DNA from: Lachnospiraceae bacterium
GTDB taxonomy: Bacteria; Bacillota; Clostridia; Lachnospirales; Lachnospiraceae
Direction: 5' to 3'
Length of the DNA stretch: 56,541 nt
NCBI GenBank assembly: GCA_017619975.1
Contig: JAFZRH010000032.1
Coordinates: 1 to 56,541, forward strand
Shown: positions 34,058-42,582 of the stretch, piece by piece
Layout of the letters: each line of letters opens with the position of its first letter
Position numbering within the stretch: the stretch's first letter is position 1
The notes under the pieces: generated by a model
The model's input: the letters and a program-made list of their open reading frames with translations, nothing else
Told to the model about the DNA's origin: nothing
Databases searched by the model: none
Translations under genes and position numbers: made by a program

Positions 34058-34087
34058 AAAAAGGCGGCGCTGATGCGTCGCCTTTTT
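34058..34087. terminator. Bidirectional terminator between convergent genes
   Basis: 12-bp stem AAAAAGGCGGCG / CGTCGCCTTTTT with a 6-nt loop, giving a T-tract on both strands. It separates the XRE-fusion gene from the surface-protein gene. Confidence 0.88.
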
Positions 34088-34109
34088 CGCGGAAGATTTT
34101 TCCCTGTGG

Positions 34110-37022
34110 TCAGTCTTCCTTCTTTTTTGCGGCCGCCAGTGCCTTGTTCTTGCCGATCAGCGTGACGGCCAATCCGGCGGAAACGGCTCCGAGACCGACG
34201 GCGGGGATCAGGACCCAGGCAGGGATGCCGGAGGATCCGCTGCCTCCTTTTTCCGGTTCCCCGGAAGCCGTCGTTTCCTCGGGCGCCTGCGTTGCCGCGT
34301 TCGTCGGTTGCTCGGCCGCCTTTGTCGTTTCGGCCGGAGCGGCGCTCGTTTCGGGCGGCACAGCTTCGGTCTCGGCCGGCACGTAAACGAACTCGCCGGA
34401 GGCCAGATCCGCTGCGCTCAAAGCCCGCTCGACGGTAAAGATCTCTTTCTCGCCGGGCGCCAGTTCTTTGACGGTCCACTGCTTTCCGCTGATCTCGTCT
34501 GTTACGGTCACGTCATGCAGTGTCTCGCTTCCGCTGTTCTCTGCGATGACCTGATAGCTTACGGTTTCGCCGTCTGTGAAGGCCGTTCCGTTCGACGGAA
34601 CCGTCAGCAGCTTTTTCGCGATTTTGAGGAACTTCTCCGGATCGCTTCCCGGCGTCGTCTCCGGAACACCGCCGATCGGCAGGATCTCTTTCGTCTCGAT
34701 GTGCATGATATCGTGCCGGCAGATCCGCTCAGCCATACCGTATTCCGTCGCCGTCGCTTCCTTGATGACCTTCCATTCACTCCAGTCGTGTCCGAGCGCT
34801 TCCCGGATTACATCCGCATGGTCGGCCACGGGGTTCAGGCCTTCTGCATCCCAGAACCATTCGTCGCATTCCGAACACTCATAGTGCTCGATCACGCCGG
34901 CTTCCGTACAGGTGGCATCCTTTCCGCTGATTGGGATCATGCTGTGCCCCAGAGCAGGCAGGATCACCTCCGAATGATCCGTGATCAGATTTTCGCCGTC
35001 CTGATCCCAGAACCATTCTTCGCAGTTGCCGCAGATATAATGCTCCTTGACGCCGTCCTCCAGACAGGTCGGATAATGGAATTCGACCGAAGTCATGTCG
35101 TGGCCGAGGGCGGGCAGGACCACTTCCGAATGATCCGCGATCGGATACTGACCCTCCTGATCCCAGAACCATTCCTCACAGTTATCGCAGATAAAATGTT
35201 CCTTGACTCCGTCTTCCGTACAGGTCGGATAATGGAATTCGACAGAAGTCATGTCGTGGCCGAGGGCGGGCAGATCCACCTCCGAATGATCTTCGATCGG
35301 ATACTCGCCGTTCTGATCCCAGAACCATTGGCCGCAGCGGCCGCAGATATAGTGTTCCTTGATGCCGTCCTCCAGACAGGTCGGATAATGGAAAGTGACC
35401 GAAGTCATGTCGTGGCCGAGGACAGGCAGAACTGCTGCCGAATGATCCGTGATCAGGTGTTCGCCGCTCTCGTCCGAGAACCATTCGTGGCAGGCGCTGC
35501 AGACGTAGTATTCGGTATTGCCTTCTTCGGCGCAGCCGGCCGCTTTGGCTTCGACCCGGGAGAGAGAATGGCCGTAAGCCTTTAAAACAACGGCACTCTG
35601 ATCCGTTACCGGATGCTTGCCTTCGGCATCCCAGAACCATTCCTTGCATTCGGAGCATTCATAATGCTCCACGACGCCGTCTTCCGTGCAGGTCGGCTTC
35701 AGACCGCCGATATGTGTCATAGCGTGGCCGTTGGCGGGCAGATTCACCGCGTTATGGTCGCTGATGATGTATTTTCCTTCCGGATCCTCATACCACTTAT
35801 GGCATTCGCTGCATTCATAGTGTTCCAGCAGGCCGCCCTCGGTGCAGGTCGGATTCGAACCGTTCACATATGTCATGGAGTGACCGTACGGTGCCAGATC
35901 CACTTCACCCGGTTCCTCGACGGGGTATTTTCCTTTCGCGTCCCAGAACAGGGCGCCGCAGCCGATGCAGACGTAATGCTGCTTGACGCCCGGATCCGTG
36001 CACGTGGGATAGGAGAAGCTGACGGATTGCAGCTTATGCTCCAGGATGAATTCGATCGTCTCGTAAACGGTCGTTTCCTGTGCGGCGATCACATCGTCGG
36101 GCAGGGAGAGAATGAAGCTGTCTGCCAGATTGCTGGTGGCGGCTGTTCCGCCGTAGCGCATGACGCCGCCGGTGGAATAGGACACCCGGACCAGCTGCAG
36201 ATCAAAATTGCCGTCCTTGTCCAGATCGTACAGGCGGTTCTCGTTCGTTTCACGGTGCCAGGCGTAGTTGTTGGAACTGTAGGTGAGCTTGCGGTCGATG
36301 AGGCCGGCTTTCCAGGCGGCGTCCAGCGTGTGTTCATCGTCCGCGCTGAATTCACAGGGCCCGCCGTTTCCGGCAATGGTCGTATCCACCAGACGGTAGG
36401 AGCCTTTCAGGATCTCCGTAAACACAGCTTCGATAGTGACGTTCTCCGCCGGCATGTAGAAGCAGTTGTACTGATCCAGATCGACACTGTCCGGGCAGTC
36501 CCACCTTTCCAGGCAATATCCCGCCGGCGCATATCCCTGCCAGGCAAGCGTGATGTGCTCGCCGGCCTGGAAGGTCGTGGCCGCGTGATAATACACGTTC
36601 TGGGCTTCGCCGCCGGTCACGTAAACATTGTAATGGGTCTCTTTCCCGGAGATCCGGATGCTGAATTTCCAGGAACCCTGATTGTTGTTGACGTCCGTGG
36701 CTTTTACCGTAAAGGTAAAGGTGCCGGACTGGCTGGGCGTGCCGGAAATGTCGGCGAAAGCGACGCCGCCTTCACAGCCAAGCTTCAGTCCCGGCGGCAG
36801 GGAGCCTTCTATGATTTCGTACGTGTAAGGCGCGGTCCCGTTGGCCAGATAGATCGAACCGAAATAGGTTTGTCCGACAGTCCCGTCATGCACCTGCGTG
36901 CCCGGTTCGTCGAGACTGAGCGAAAGGGCCGCGGCGTGCTTCCCCGGCAGGAAGAAGCAGACGGAGAGCAGAAGAACTGCGATCCACAGGCATTTTACGG
37001 TCAGAGCTGTTCTGTTTTTCAT
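34110..37022 (-). CDS. Large repeat-containing surface protein, C-terminally membrane-anchored
   Basis: This protein has about 970 residues. The start at 37022 has GGAG 6 bp upstream; GTG 37034 is an alternative. A signal peptide (LWIAVLLLSVCFFLPG) is followed by a putative Ig domain (GTAPYTYEIIEGSLPPGLKL) and a beta domain (VYVTGGEAQNVYY). Eight tandem repeats of about 52 residues follow, with the pattern PTC-x2-DG-x3-HY-C-x2-C-x-WF-x-D-x-G and DHS-x-V-LPALGH. A DUF11-like adhesion domain (FTDGETVSYQVIAENSGS), a Thr/Glu/Pro-rich stalk and a transmembrane helix near the C-terminus (VLIPAVGLGAVSAGLAVTLI) complete it, ending in KKKED. No LPXTG sortase motif is present. It is probably an adhesin or surface scaffold; the ligand is unknown. 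Confidence 0.82.
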   Translation of the reverse strand: MKNRTALTVKCLWIAVLLLSVCFFLPGKHAAALSLSLDEPGTQVHDGTVGQTYFGSIYLANGTAPYTYEIIEGSLPPGLKLGCEGGVAFADISGTPSQSGTFTFTVKATDVNNNQGSWKFSIRISGKETHYNVYVTGGEAQNVYYHAATTFQAGEHITLAWQGYAPAGYCLERWDCPDSVDLDQYNCFYMPAENVTIEAVFTEILKGSYRLVDTTIAGNGGPCEFSADDEHTLDAAWKAGLIDRKLTYSSNNYAWHRETNENRLYDLDKDGNFDLQLVRVSYSTGGVMRYGGTAATSNLADSFILSLPDDVIAAQETTVYETIEFILEHKLQSVSFSYPTCTDPGVKQHYVCIGCGALFWDAKGKYPVEEPGEVDLAPYGHSMTYVNGSNPTCTEGGLLEHYECSECHKWYEDPEGKYIISDHNAVNLPANGHAMTHIGGLKPTCTEDGVVEHYECSECKEWFWDAEGKHPVTDQSAVVLKAYGHSLSRVEAKAAGCAEEGNTEYYVCSACHEWFSDESGEHLITDHSAAVLPVLGHDMTSVTFHYPTCLEDGIKEHYICGRCGQWFWDQNGEYPIEDHSEVDLPALGHDMTSVEFHYPTCTEDGVKEHFICDNCEEWFWDQEGQYPIADHSEVVLPALGHDMTSVEFHYPTCLEDGVKEHYICGNCEEWFWDQDGENLITDHSEVILPALGHSMIPISGKDATCTEAGVIEHYECSECDEWFWDAEGLNPVADHADVIREALGHDWSEWKVIKEATATEYGMAERICRHDIMHIETKEILPIGGVPETTPGSDPEKFLKIAKKLLTVPSNGTAFTDGETVSYQVIAENSGSETLHDVTVTDEISGKQWTVKELAPGEKEIFTVERALSAADLASGEFVYVPAETEAVPPETSAAPAETTKAAEQPTNAATQAPEETTASGEPEKGGSGSSGIPAWVLIPAVGLGAVSAGLAVTLIGKNKALAAAKKKED
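34790..36015 (-). repeat. Eight tandem ~156-bp coding repeats
   Basis: The repeats encode ~52-residue units with four conserved Cys/His positions (PTC, HY-C-x2-C). Units five to seven are almost identical at the DNA level (for example the shared CATGTCGTGGCCGAGG blocks), pointing to recent duplication or recombination. Confidence 0.8.
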
Positions 37023-37161
37023 GACGATCTCCACTCCTTTTTGTTATTCAGCGCCGCAGCGGATGCGGCAGAAGCGTGCGTACAGATTTCCTTGCTGCCA
37101 TCTATCATATACTTTCTCCGGGGATTTCGCAAGGGCGGAACGCCGGCGGCGAAAAAACCAT

Positions 37162-37206
37162 AAAAAAACAAGTGCCCTGACCAAAAAGGCCGGGGCACCT
37201 GTTTTA
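37162..37206 (-). terminator. Terminator after the acyltransferase-like gene
   Basis: Imperfect stem CAAGTGCCC / GGGCACCTG around an A-rich loop. A T-rich run (seven T) follows on the minus strand, directly after the stop at 37211. Confidence 0.75.
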
Positions 37207-37210
37207 TTCT

Positions 37211-38062
37211 TCAGATCTCGGGATCCGTCACGATCTTCGGGGCCGGTCCTTCCAAAAGATGGGGATCCGCCATGAATTCCCGGAAGCGGCGGAAGGCATT
37301 GGCAAAGTAGTGGCCGGAGGCGATCCGCTCGTCCATGACCATGCCCAGCGGAATGCACCGTTCCAGAACGACCTGTCCGTTTTTCATCTTCGGAATATCC
37401 CGGGCGTTTCCGGCGGCGAAGATCATGCTCGTGGTGCCGAAATCGTAGCAGTGGTGGTAGATATGGTTGGTCCGGATGCTGGCCAGGTTCGTAAAGACCA
37501 TGGAGCAGTGGAAGGGGCTCGCATCGATGATGGACTTCGGCAGCAGGTTGTGCTTGTCGGCCCATTTGATGAGATTCACGGCAAAACGCAGCACGCCCGG
37601 GATGGCGGTCAGCTTGCGCATCAGCTCTTCGGTGGAATTGTCTCCTTTGCGGTTCTTCACGATATATTCCTGGATCTTTCTGTCGACCTCGAAGATGTCG
37701 TCGTTCGGGTCGAAATAGATCTTGGACATGGTGCCTTCATTCGCGGTCCCTTCCTCCGCTTTGGCGCCGAGCACGACCATCCCGAAGGCGATCTCCTTGC
37801 GGGCGTACGGCGTTTTATTGACGATAAAGCGGTTTAAGGCGGGATATTCCGCGAAGAGCCGAACGAAGCCGGCCATGAGGACCGCCAGATGGCTGACCGG
37901 CGTGCCGGCCTTCCGCTTTTCCTGCATATAAGCCTTGATGGGCTCGTGGGGAATAAACAGTTCGATGGCGTTCTGCGCGTCGCTCCGCTTGGCCATGACC
38001 TGCGCCGCGATGCGGTACATGACATCGGTATGTTTCAATTTGATTCCGTCTGCGCGTTTCAT
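37211..38062 (-). CDS. CAT/E2-acyltransferase-fold protein lacking the catalytic His
   Basis: The start at 38062 (MKRADGIKLK) has GAGG upstream, giving 283 residues. The sequence follows the chloramphenicol-acetyltransferase/2-oxoacid-dehydrogenase E2 fold: MYRIAAQVMAKRSDAQN, LAVLMAGFVRLFAEYPALNR and, late, FTNLASIRTNHIYHHCYDFGTTSMIFAAG. The catalytic HxxxDG of active enzymes aligns with DERIASGHYFANAF, in which His is Glu and Asp is Ser. The protein may therefore be inactive as an acyltransferase or use another mechanism. No lipoyl domain and no dehydrogenase genes are nearby. Function is unknown. Confidence 0.7.
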   Translation of the reverse strand: MKRADGIKLKHTDVMYRIAAQVMAKRSDAQNAIELFIPHEPIKAYMQEKRKAGTPVSHLAVLMAGFVRLFAEYPALNRFIVNKTPYARKEIAFGMVVLGAKAEEGTANEGTMSKIYFDPNDDIFEVDRKIQEYIVKNRKGDNSTEELMRKLTAIPGVLRFAVNLIKWADKHNLLPKSIIDASPFHCSMVFTNLASIRTNHIYHHCYDFGTTSMIFAAGNARDIPKMKNGQVVLERCIPLGMVMDERIASGHYFANAFRRFREFMADPHLLEGPAPKIVTDPEI

Positions 38063-38157
38063 ATTGACCTCGGGTGTGGCAGTATATAATTTTTTTGAGA
38101 ATAGCACAAACCGCCCGAAAAGTAAAGAATTTATAAAAATTATGAAAAGACGGGAAA

Positions 38158-38186
38158 TTGCTATTTCCGCAGATATCCGGTATAAT
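38158..38186 (+). promoter_or_regulatory. Promoter of the PASTA lipoprotein gene
   Basis: -35 TTGCTA (38158-38163), 17-bp spacer, -10 TATAAT (38181-38186), 31 bp before the ATG. Confidence 0.75.
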
Positions 38187-38216
38187 AACAAAAAAGAACA
38201 CAGGTATAAGGTGCAT

Positions 38217-39401
38217 ATGCTTTCCATTCATAAAACGAAACTGATCGCGGCGATTCTTCTGATTCTGACAGGGATCTTCTTTGCCGGCTGCGCCGGGGAA
38301 AATCCGGCTGTCGGTTCGGAAGCGGAAACGGCGGTTTCAACCGCCCGGGGCACCGTACCGGAAACGACGGCGGAAAAAGAAACGGAGCCGCTTTCCGTTC
38401 CGGTTCCTTTCGTGGAGGGGATCACGGCGGAAGAGGCCAGAAACGCTTTGATACAGGCCGGGCTGGCCGATCCGATCATGTCCCGGGAATACAGCGAAAC
38501 GGTGCCGAAGGGGCAGGTCATCAGCCAGAACGTTCCGGCCGGGACGGTGCTGACCAGAGGCTCCGTGATCTCACTGACAATCTCACGGGGACCGGAGCCG
38601 TTTGAGCTGCCGGATCTGAGAGGCTGGGAGGCCGCTGCGGCCAAAGCGGTGCTGGACGCAAAAGGAATCACGGTCAGTTTTGATTATGTGATCGATCCGG
38701 ACGTTTCGGAAGACGTTGTCCTGACGCAGGATCTTCCGGCGGGCAGTATTCTGTATCAGGGAGACGCCGTTCGGCTGACCGTCTCCGAAAAAGAACCGCT
38801 TCGTGAAGTGGCTGACGCGGCCGGACTTTCCAAAGAGGCGGCGGAGGCGCTGCTGCGCGGGCAGGGATTTACCGTTCAGGCAGAAGAAGAGTACGATCAG
38901 CGGGTCCCGGCCGGCTGTGTCATTTCGCAGCAGCCGGCGGCCGGCAGCCTGCAGGATCCGGGGACGCAGATCACGATTCTGATCAGCCGCGGACCGAAAC
39001 CGACGCAGCCCGTACCGACACAGCCGAAACCGACACAGCCTGCGCCCACGCAGCCTGCTGTGACGGAACCGGAGCCCACACAGCCCGTTCCTACGACGGC
39101 AGAGACGCCGCCGGTGACGGAAAAAGCTTATACCTCCTATCATTTCCGCAGCAGCAAGCTGCTGAACGAGCATTATCAGAAGCACGGGATCGAGATGGGC
39201 TTTAAGAGCGCTGCGGCTTATGAAAAAGCAGCCAGCGACGTGATCAACAATCCGAACGCCCTGTCCAAGCGCGAAAAGGAAGACAACGACTGGGTCTTCT
39301 ATATTGTCGCGACCAATGAATTTGTGGTCCTCTCGACCGACGGGTATATCCGCACCTATTTCCTGCCGAACGCCGGGAAGGCCTATTACGACAGGCAGTA
39401 G
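38217..39401 (+). CDS. Lipoprotein with three PASTA domains and a C-terminal nuclease-toxin-like (BECR-type) domain
   Basis: The start at ATG 38217 has AAGGTG upstream, giving 394 residues. A lipoprotein signal ends at FFAGC (Cys25). Three PASTA repeats of about 67 residues follow (for example VPKGQVISQNVPAGTVL, VLTQDLPAGSILYQGD and VPAGCVISQQPAAGS), then a TQP-rich linker. The last roughly 90 residues read LNEHYQKHGIEMGF and later TNEFVVLSTDGYIRTYF. This resembles the C-terminal domain of polymorphic toxins with the barnase/EndoU/ColicinE5/RelE (BECR) fold. PASTA domains bind peptidoglycan and normally sit on kinases or PBPs; neither is present. No obvious immunity gene follows. The toxin-domain match is by memory of the pattern and is moderate. 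Confidence 0.78.
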   Translation: MLSIHKTKLIAAILLILTGIFFAGCAGENPAVGSEAETAVSTARGTVPETTAEKETEPLSVPVPFVEGITAEEARNALIQAGLADPIMSREYSETVPKGQVISQNVPAGTVLTRGSVISLTISRGPEPFELPDLRGWEAAAAKAVLDAKGITVSFDYVIDPDVSEDVVLTQDLPAGSILYQGDAVRLTVSEKEPLREVADAAGLSKEAAEALLRGQGFTVQAEEEYDQRVPAGCVISQQPAAGSLQDPGTQITILISRGPKPTQPVPTQPKPTQPAPTQPAVTEPEPTQPVPTTAETPPVTEKAYTSYHFRSSKLLNEHYQKHGIEMGFKSAAAYEKAASDVINNPNALSKREKEDNDWVFYIVATNEFVVLSTDGYIRTYFLPNAGKAYYDRQ

Positions 39402-39432
39402 GAAACGGCAAAAAAGATTTCCTTTGTACCCC

Positions 39433-39461
39433 TTGACTTTTGGAGCGGGCTTTGTCATAAT
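39433..39461 (+). promoter_or_regulatory. Promoter of the riboswitch-ATPase unit
   Basis: -35 TTGACT (39433-39438), 17-bp spacer, -10 CATAAT (39456-39461). Transcription would begin just before the riboswitch. Confidence 0.75.
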
Positions 39462-39465
39462 ACTT

Positions 39466-39609
39466 CTGCTCTTGAGGGAGTAGCAGGCGTTCCGGCTTTT
39501 AAGGCGGGTTCGCAGCAAGCCAACAATCTCGACGCACATCTGTCTGGTTTGTTTTAAATTGCGAGACTCATGAAGCTGCAAAAAAGCGGCTTTACGGGTC
39601 TGTTTTTTT
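39466..39609 (+). ncRNA. yybP-ykoY manganese riboswitch with terminator expression platform
   Basis: Conserved aptamer pieces are in the right order. GAGGGAGTAGC (39474-39484) corresponds to the GGGGAGUAG box, GCAAGCCAACAATCTC to the second Mn2+-binding loop, and GCGAGACTCATGAAG to the closing 3' strand. P1 pairs CTTC..TGAG with CTCA.GAAG. The same 3' strand (39564-39579) can instead pair with 39586-39602 to form a terminator stem followed by eight T. In the known mechanism Mn2+ stabilises P1 and prevents termination, switching on Mn2+ export. Confidence 0.88.
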
Positions 39610-39648
39610 GCCAGAATACAATCCTTATACATTGACGGAGGAAAATGT

Positions 39649-42360
39649 ATGAAATGGTATCTGGAAGAGAAAGACGCGGTCCTGCGTGAGCTCGGGACCG
39701 GGGAAAACGGTCTTTCGGAAGAGGAGGCGGCGCGCCGCCTTCAGGAAAAAGGTCTGAACAAACTGAAAGAGCACGAGAAGGAGAGTCTCTTCTCGCGCTT
39801 TATTCATTCCTTAATGGATCCGATGATCATCATGCTGATCGTCGCGGCCGCGATCCAGGCCGTGGTCACGGTGCTGGAAAAAAGAAAGAACTTCACGCTG
39901 TCCGACTTTGCGGACGTGATCGTGATCCTGGCGGTCGTGGTGATCAATACCATCATGTCGCTGGTGCAGGAGAGCAAGGCGGAAGCCGCCATGGAAGCCC
40001 TGCAGCAGATGACGGCGGCGACTTCCAAGGTGATGCGCGGCGGTCAGGTACGCGTGGTCAAGAGCGAAGAGCTCTGCCCGGGCGACGTGATCGTGCTGGA
40101 GGCCGGCGATGCGGTCCCCGCGGACTGCCGGATCCTGGAGGCGCACAGCTTAAAGGCGGAAGAAGCGGCGCTGACCGGCGAATCCGTGCCCGTCCTCAAG
40201 ATGACGGAGATGCTGATGTTGAAAAACGCGACGGCGGATATCCCGCTGGGCGACCGCCGGAACATGCTTTACAGCGGATCCACCGTAGTCTACGGCCGCG
40301 GCAAGGCGGTCATTACCGCCACCGGTATGGACACCGAGATGGGCAAGATCGCGGACGCGCTGACCCTTGCGGAAAAAGAGCAGACTCCGCTGCAGAAGAA
40401 GATGACGGAGCTTTCGCATTTCCTGACCAAGCTCGTGATCGGGATCTGCGTAGTGGTCTTCGTGATCGGGATCGTACAGTCCGTCTTTTTATCCGGCAAG
40501 CCCTTCAGCTGGACCATGCTGGGCGAGGAAACGCTGGATACCTTCATCGCGGCGATCGCGCTGGCTGTCGCGGCGATTCCGGAAGGCCTGCCGGCCGTCG
40601 TGACCATCATCCTTTCCATCGGCGTCACGGCGATGAGCAAGCGGCAGGCGCTGATCCGCAAGCTGACGGCCGTGGAGACTCTGGGCTGCACGCAGATCAT
40701 CTGCTCGGATAAGACCGGGACCTTAACGCAGAACAAGATGACCGTGGTGGATGCGTTCACGAACGACGAGCCGCTGCTGGCCCGCGCGATGGCGCTCTGC
40801 TCGGATGCGGAGATTCTGCCCGGGGAGGCGCATTCGACCGGCGAACCGACCGAGTGTGCGCTGGTGGATTACGCGAACCGCCTCGGTCTGCCGAAATATC
40901 AGCTGAAAGGCGAGATGCCGCGCGTCGGCGAAGCGCCTTTCGATTCGCTGCGCAAAATGATGTCCACCGTTCACTCGGACGGCGATGATTTCGTACAGTA
41001 TACCAAAGGCGCACCGGACGAAGTCTTAAAGCGCTGCACCGGCTATCTGCAGGATGGCGAGATCCTGCCCATGACGCCGGCGCTGACGGAAAAGATCTTA
41101 AAGACCAATAAGGCCTTCGCGGACCGCGCGCTGCGCGTGCTCTGCGCGGCTTACCGGAAATACGACGTCATGCCTGCCTCCGTGGAACCGGAGGATCTGG
41201 AGCACGATCTGATCTTCATCGGTCTGACCGGGATGATCGATCCCTGCCGGCCCGAGGTCTATGACGCGATCAAAGCCTGCCGCGAAGCAGGCGTGCGGCC
41301 GATCATGATCACCGGCGACCACAAGGATACCGCCGTAGCGATCGGCCTGGATCTGGGCATCATCAAGGATGCGGACGAAGCGCTGGTCGGCGCCGAACTG
41401 GATAATTACAGCGACGAGGAGATGATCGAGCTGGTCACCCGCTACAGCGTGTACGCCCGCGTGCAGCCGGAGCACAAGACCCGCATCGTCAAGGCGTGGA
41501 AGGCCCGCGGCATGGTGACTGCCATGACCGGCGACGGCGTCAACGACGCTCCGTCCATCAAGGCGGCGGACATCGGCATCGGCATGGGCATCACCGGCAC
41601 CGATGTGACCAAATCCGTCGCGGACATGGTGCTGGCGGACGACAACTTTGCGACCATCGTGAACGCGGTGGAAGAGGGACGCAAGATCTACGACAACGTT
41701 CTAAAAGTCCTGCAGTTCCAGCTCTCCACGAACATGGCGGAAGTCATCATCATGTTCCTGGCCTCGCTGCTGAACTTTACCATCCTGTCGCCGGTGCACC
41801 TTCTGTGGATCAACATGGTGACCGACTCTCTGCCCGGCCTGGCGCTCGGCATGGAAAAGGCGGAAGGCGACCTGATGAAGCGCAAGCCCCGTCCCACGAC
41901 CGACGGCATTTTCTCCGGCGGCGCCGGCGCGGACATGGTCTGGCAGGGCGTCTATCTGGCCGTGATCGAGATCGCGGCGTACTTTATCGGCTATCATCTG
42001 GAAAACGGCAGCATGAGCGGGCTCTTTAAAGGCGAGATCTGCACCAACGCCATGGCCATGGCCTTCCTGACGGTCAATTTCGCGGAAATGTTCTGCGCGG
42101 TCTGCATGCGCTCGCGGAAGGGTTCGCTGTTCTCGAAACATATGCTGCAGAATATCAACTGGTGGCTGGTCGGCGCCTTTGGCATCACCACCGTGCTGAC
42201 CCTGATCGCGATCTATCTGCCCGGTCTGCAGACGGTCTTCGGCATCGAGCCCGGCACCTTCCAGTTCCACGAGCTGCTGATATCTTTCGGTCTGGCGCTG
42301 TCGGTCGTCCCGGCCTTCGAGATCGGCAAGGCGATCCACCGGAAGGTAAGGAAAGAGTAG
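39649..42360 (+). CDS. P-type cation ATPase, probable Mn2+ (or Ca2+/Mn2+) exporter
   Basis: This 903-residue P2A-type ATPase has all core motifs. These are actuator TGES (LTGESVPV), M4 PEGLPAV, phosphorylation DKTGTLT, nucleotide-binding KGAPDEVL, hinge TGDGVNDAPS and M6 NMVTDSLPGLALG. The N-terminal cation-ATPase domain is also present. By sequence alone it would be called a Ca2+ ATPase. The yybP-ykoY riboswitch directly upstream indicates control by Mn2+, as for the YoaB/MneP-type exporters of lactic acid bacteria, so Mn2+ efflux is the better prediction. GGAGG precedes the ATG. Confidence 0.9.
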   Translation: MKWYLEEKDAVLRELGTGENGLSEEEAARRLQEKGLNKLKEHEKESLFSRFIHSLMDPMIIMLIVAAAIQAVVTVLEKRKNFTLSDFADVIVILAVVVINTIMSLVQESKAEAAMEALQQMTAATSKVMRGGQVRVVKSEELCPGDVIVLEAGDAVPADCRILEAHSLKAEEAALTGESVPVLKMTEMLMLKNATADIPLGDRRNMLYSGSTVVYGRGKAVITATGMDTEMGKIADALTLAEKEQTPLQKKMTELSHFLTKLVIGICVVVFVIGIVQSVFLSGKPFSWTMLGEETLDTFIAAIALAVAAIPEGLPAVVTIILSIGVTAMSKRQALIRKLTAVETLGCTQIICSDKTGTLTQNKMTVVDAFTNDEPLLARAMALCSDAEILPGEAHSTGEPTECALVDYANRLGLPKYQLKGEMPRVGEAPFDSLRKMMSTVHSDGDDFVQYTKGAPDEVLKRCTGYLQDGEILPMTPALTEKILKTNKAFADRALRVLCAAYRKYDVMPASVEPEDLEHDLIFIGLTGMIDPCRPEVYDAIKACREAGVRPIMITGDHKDTAVAIGLDLGIIKDADEALVGAELDNYSDEEMIELVTRYSVYARVQPEHKTRIVKAWKARGMVTAMTGDGVNDAPSIKAADIGIGMGITGTDVTKSVADMVLADDNFATIVNAVEEGRKIYDNVLKVLQFQLSTNMAEVIIMFLASLLNFTILSPVHLLWINMVTDSLPGLALGMEKAEGDLMKRKPRPTTDGIFSGGAGADMVWQGVYLAVIEIAAYFIGYHLENGSMSGLFKGEICTNAMAMAFLTVNFAEMFCAVCMRSRKGSLFSKHMLQNINWWLVGAFGITTVLTLIAIYLPGLQTVFGIEPGTFQFHELLISFGLALSVVPAFEIGKAIHRKVRKE

Positions 42361-42372
42361 GCCGATCCTCCC

Positions 42373-42491
42373 GTGTCATCCTGAGCGGAGCCGAAGGATC
42401 TTTCGCCCGCAGGACGAACCGATTGTGCTGAATAAATAAGATTCTTCGACTCAGGAGGAGGCTTTGCCTCCTCCTTTGCTCAGAATGACAC
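42373..42491. repeat. MITE/REP-like element with GTGTCATYCTGAGC inverted ends
   Basis: The left end GTGTCATCCTGAGC..CGAAGGATCTTT is the inverse of the right end AAGATTCTTCGACTCAG..GCTCAGAATGACAC. The right half carries an internal hairpin (GGAGGAGGC/GCCTCCTCC). A half element with the same conserved words lies at 51825-51886. Confidence 0.75.
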
Positions 42492-42518
42492 ATTATTTCC
42501 CTGTCTGTCGTAAAATAT

Positions 42519-42547
42519 TTTACATTTCCGGTTTTTTATGATATAGT
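42519..42547 (+). promoter_or_regulatory. Promoter of the pyrH operon
   Basis: -35 TTTACA (42519-42524), 17-bp spacer, -10 TATAGT (42542-42547), 35 bp before pyrH. Confidence 0.75.
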
Positions 42548-42582
42548 ATCCTGCGGGTCTTCCCGAAAGGAGAATTTGGCGT

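Noticed and set aside
34790-36015. CRISPR-like regular repeats
   Set aside because: The units are 156 bp, encode a continuous reading frame, vary gradually and have no unique spacers.
35613-37163. Antisense frame of about 516 codons opposite the surface-protein gene
   Set aside because: Its apparent repeats are the mirror image of the coding repeats on the minus strand. It has no ribosome site and no domain.
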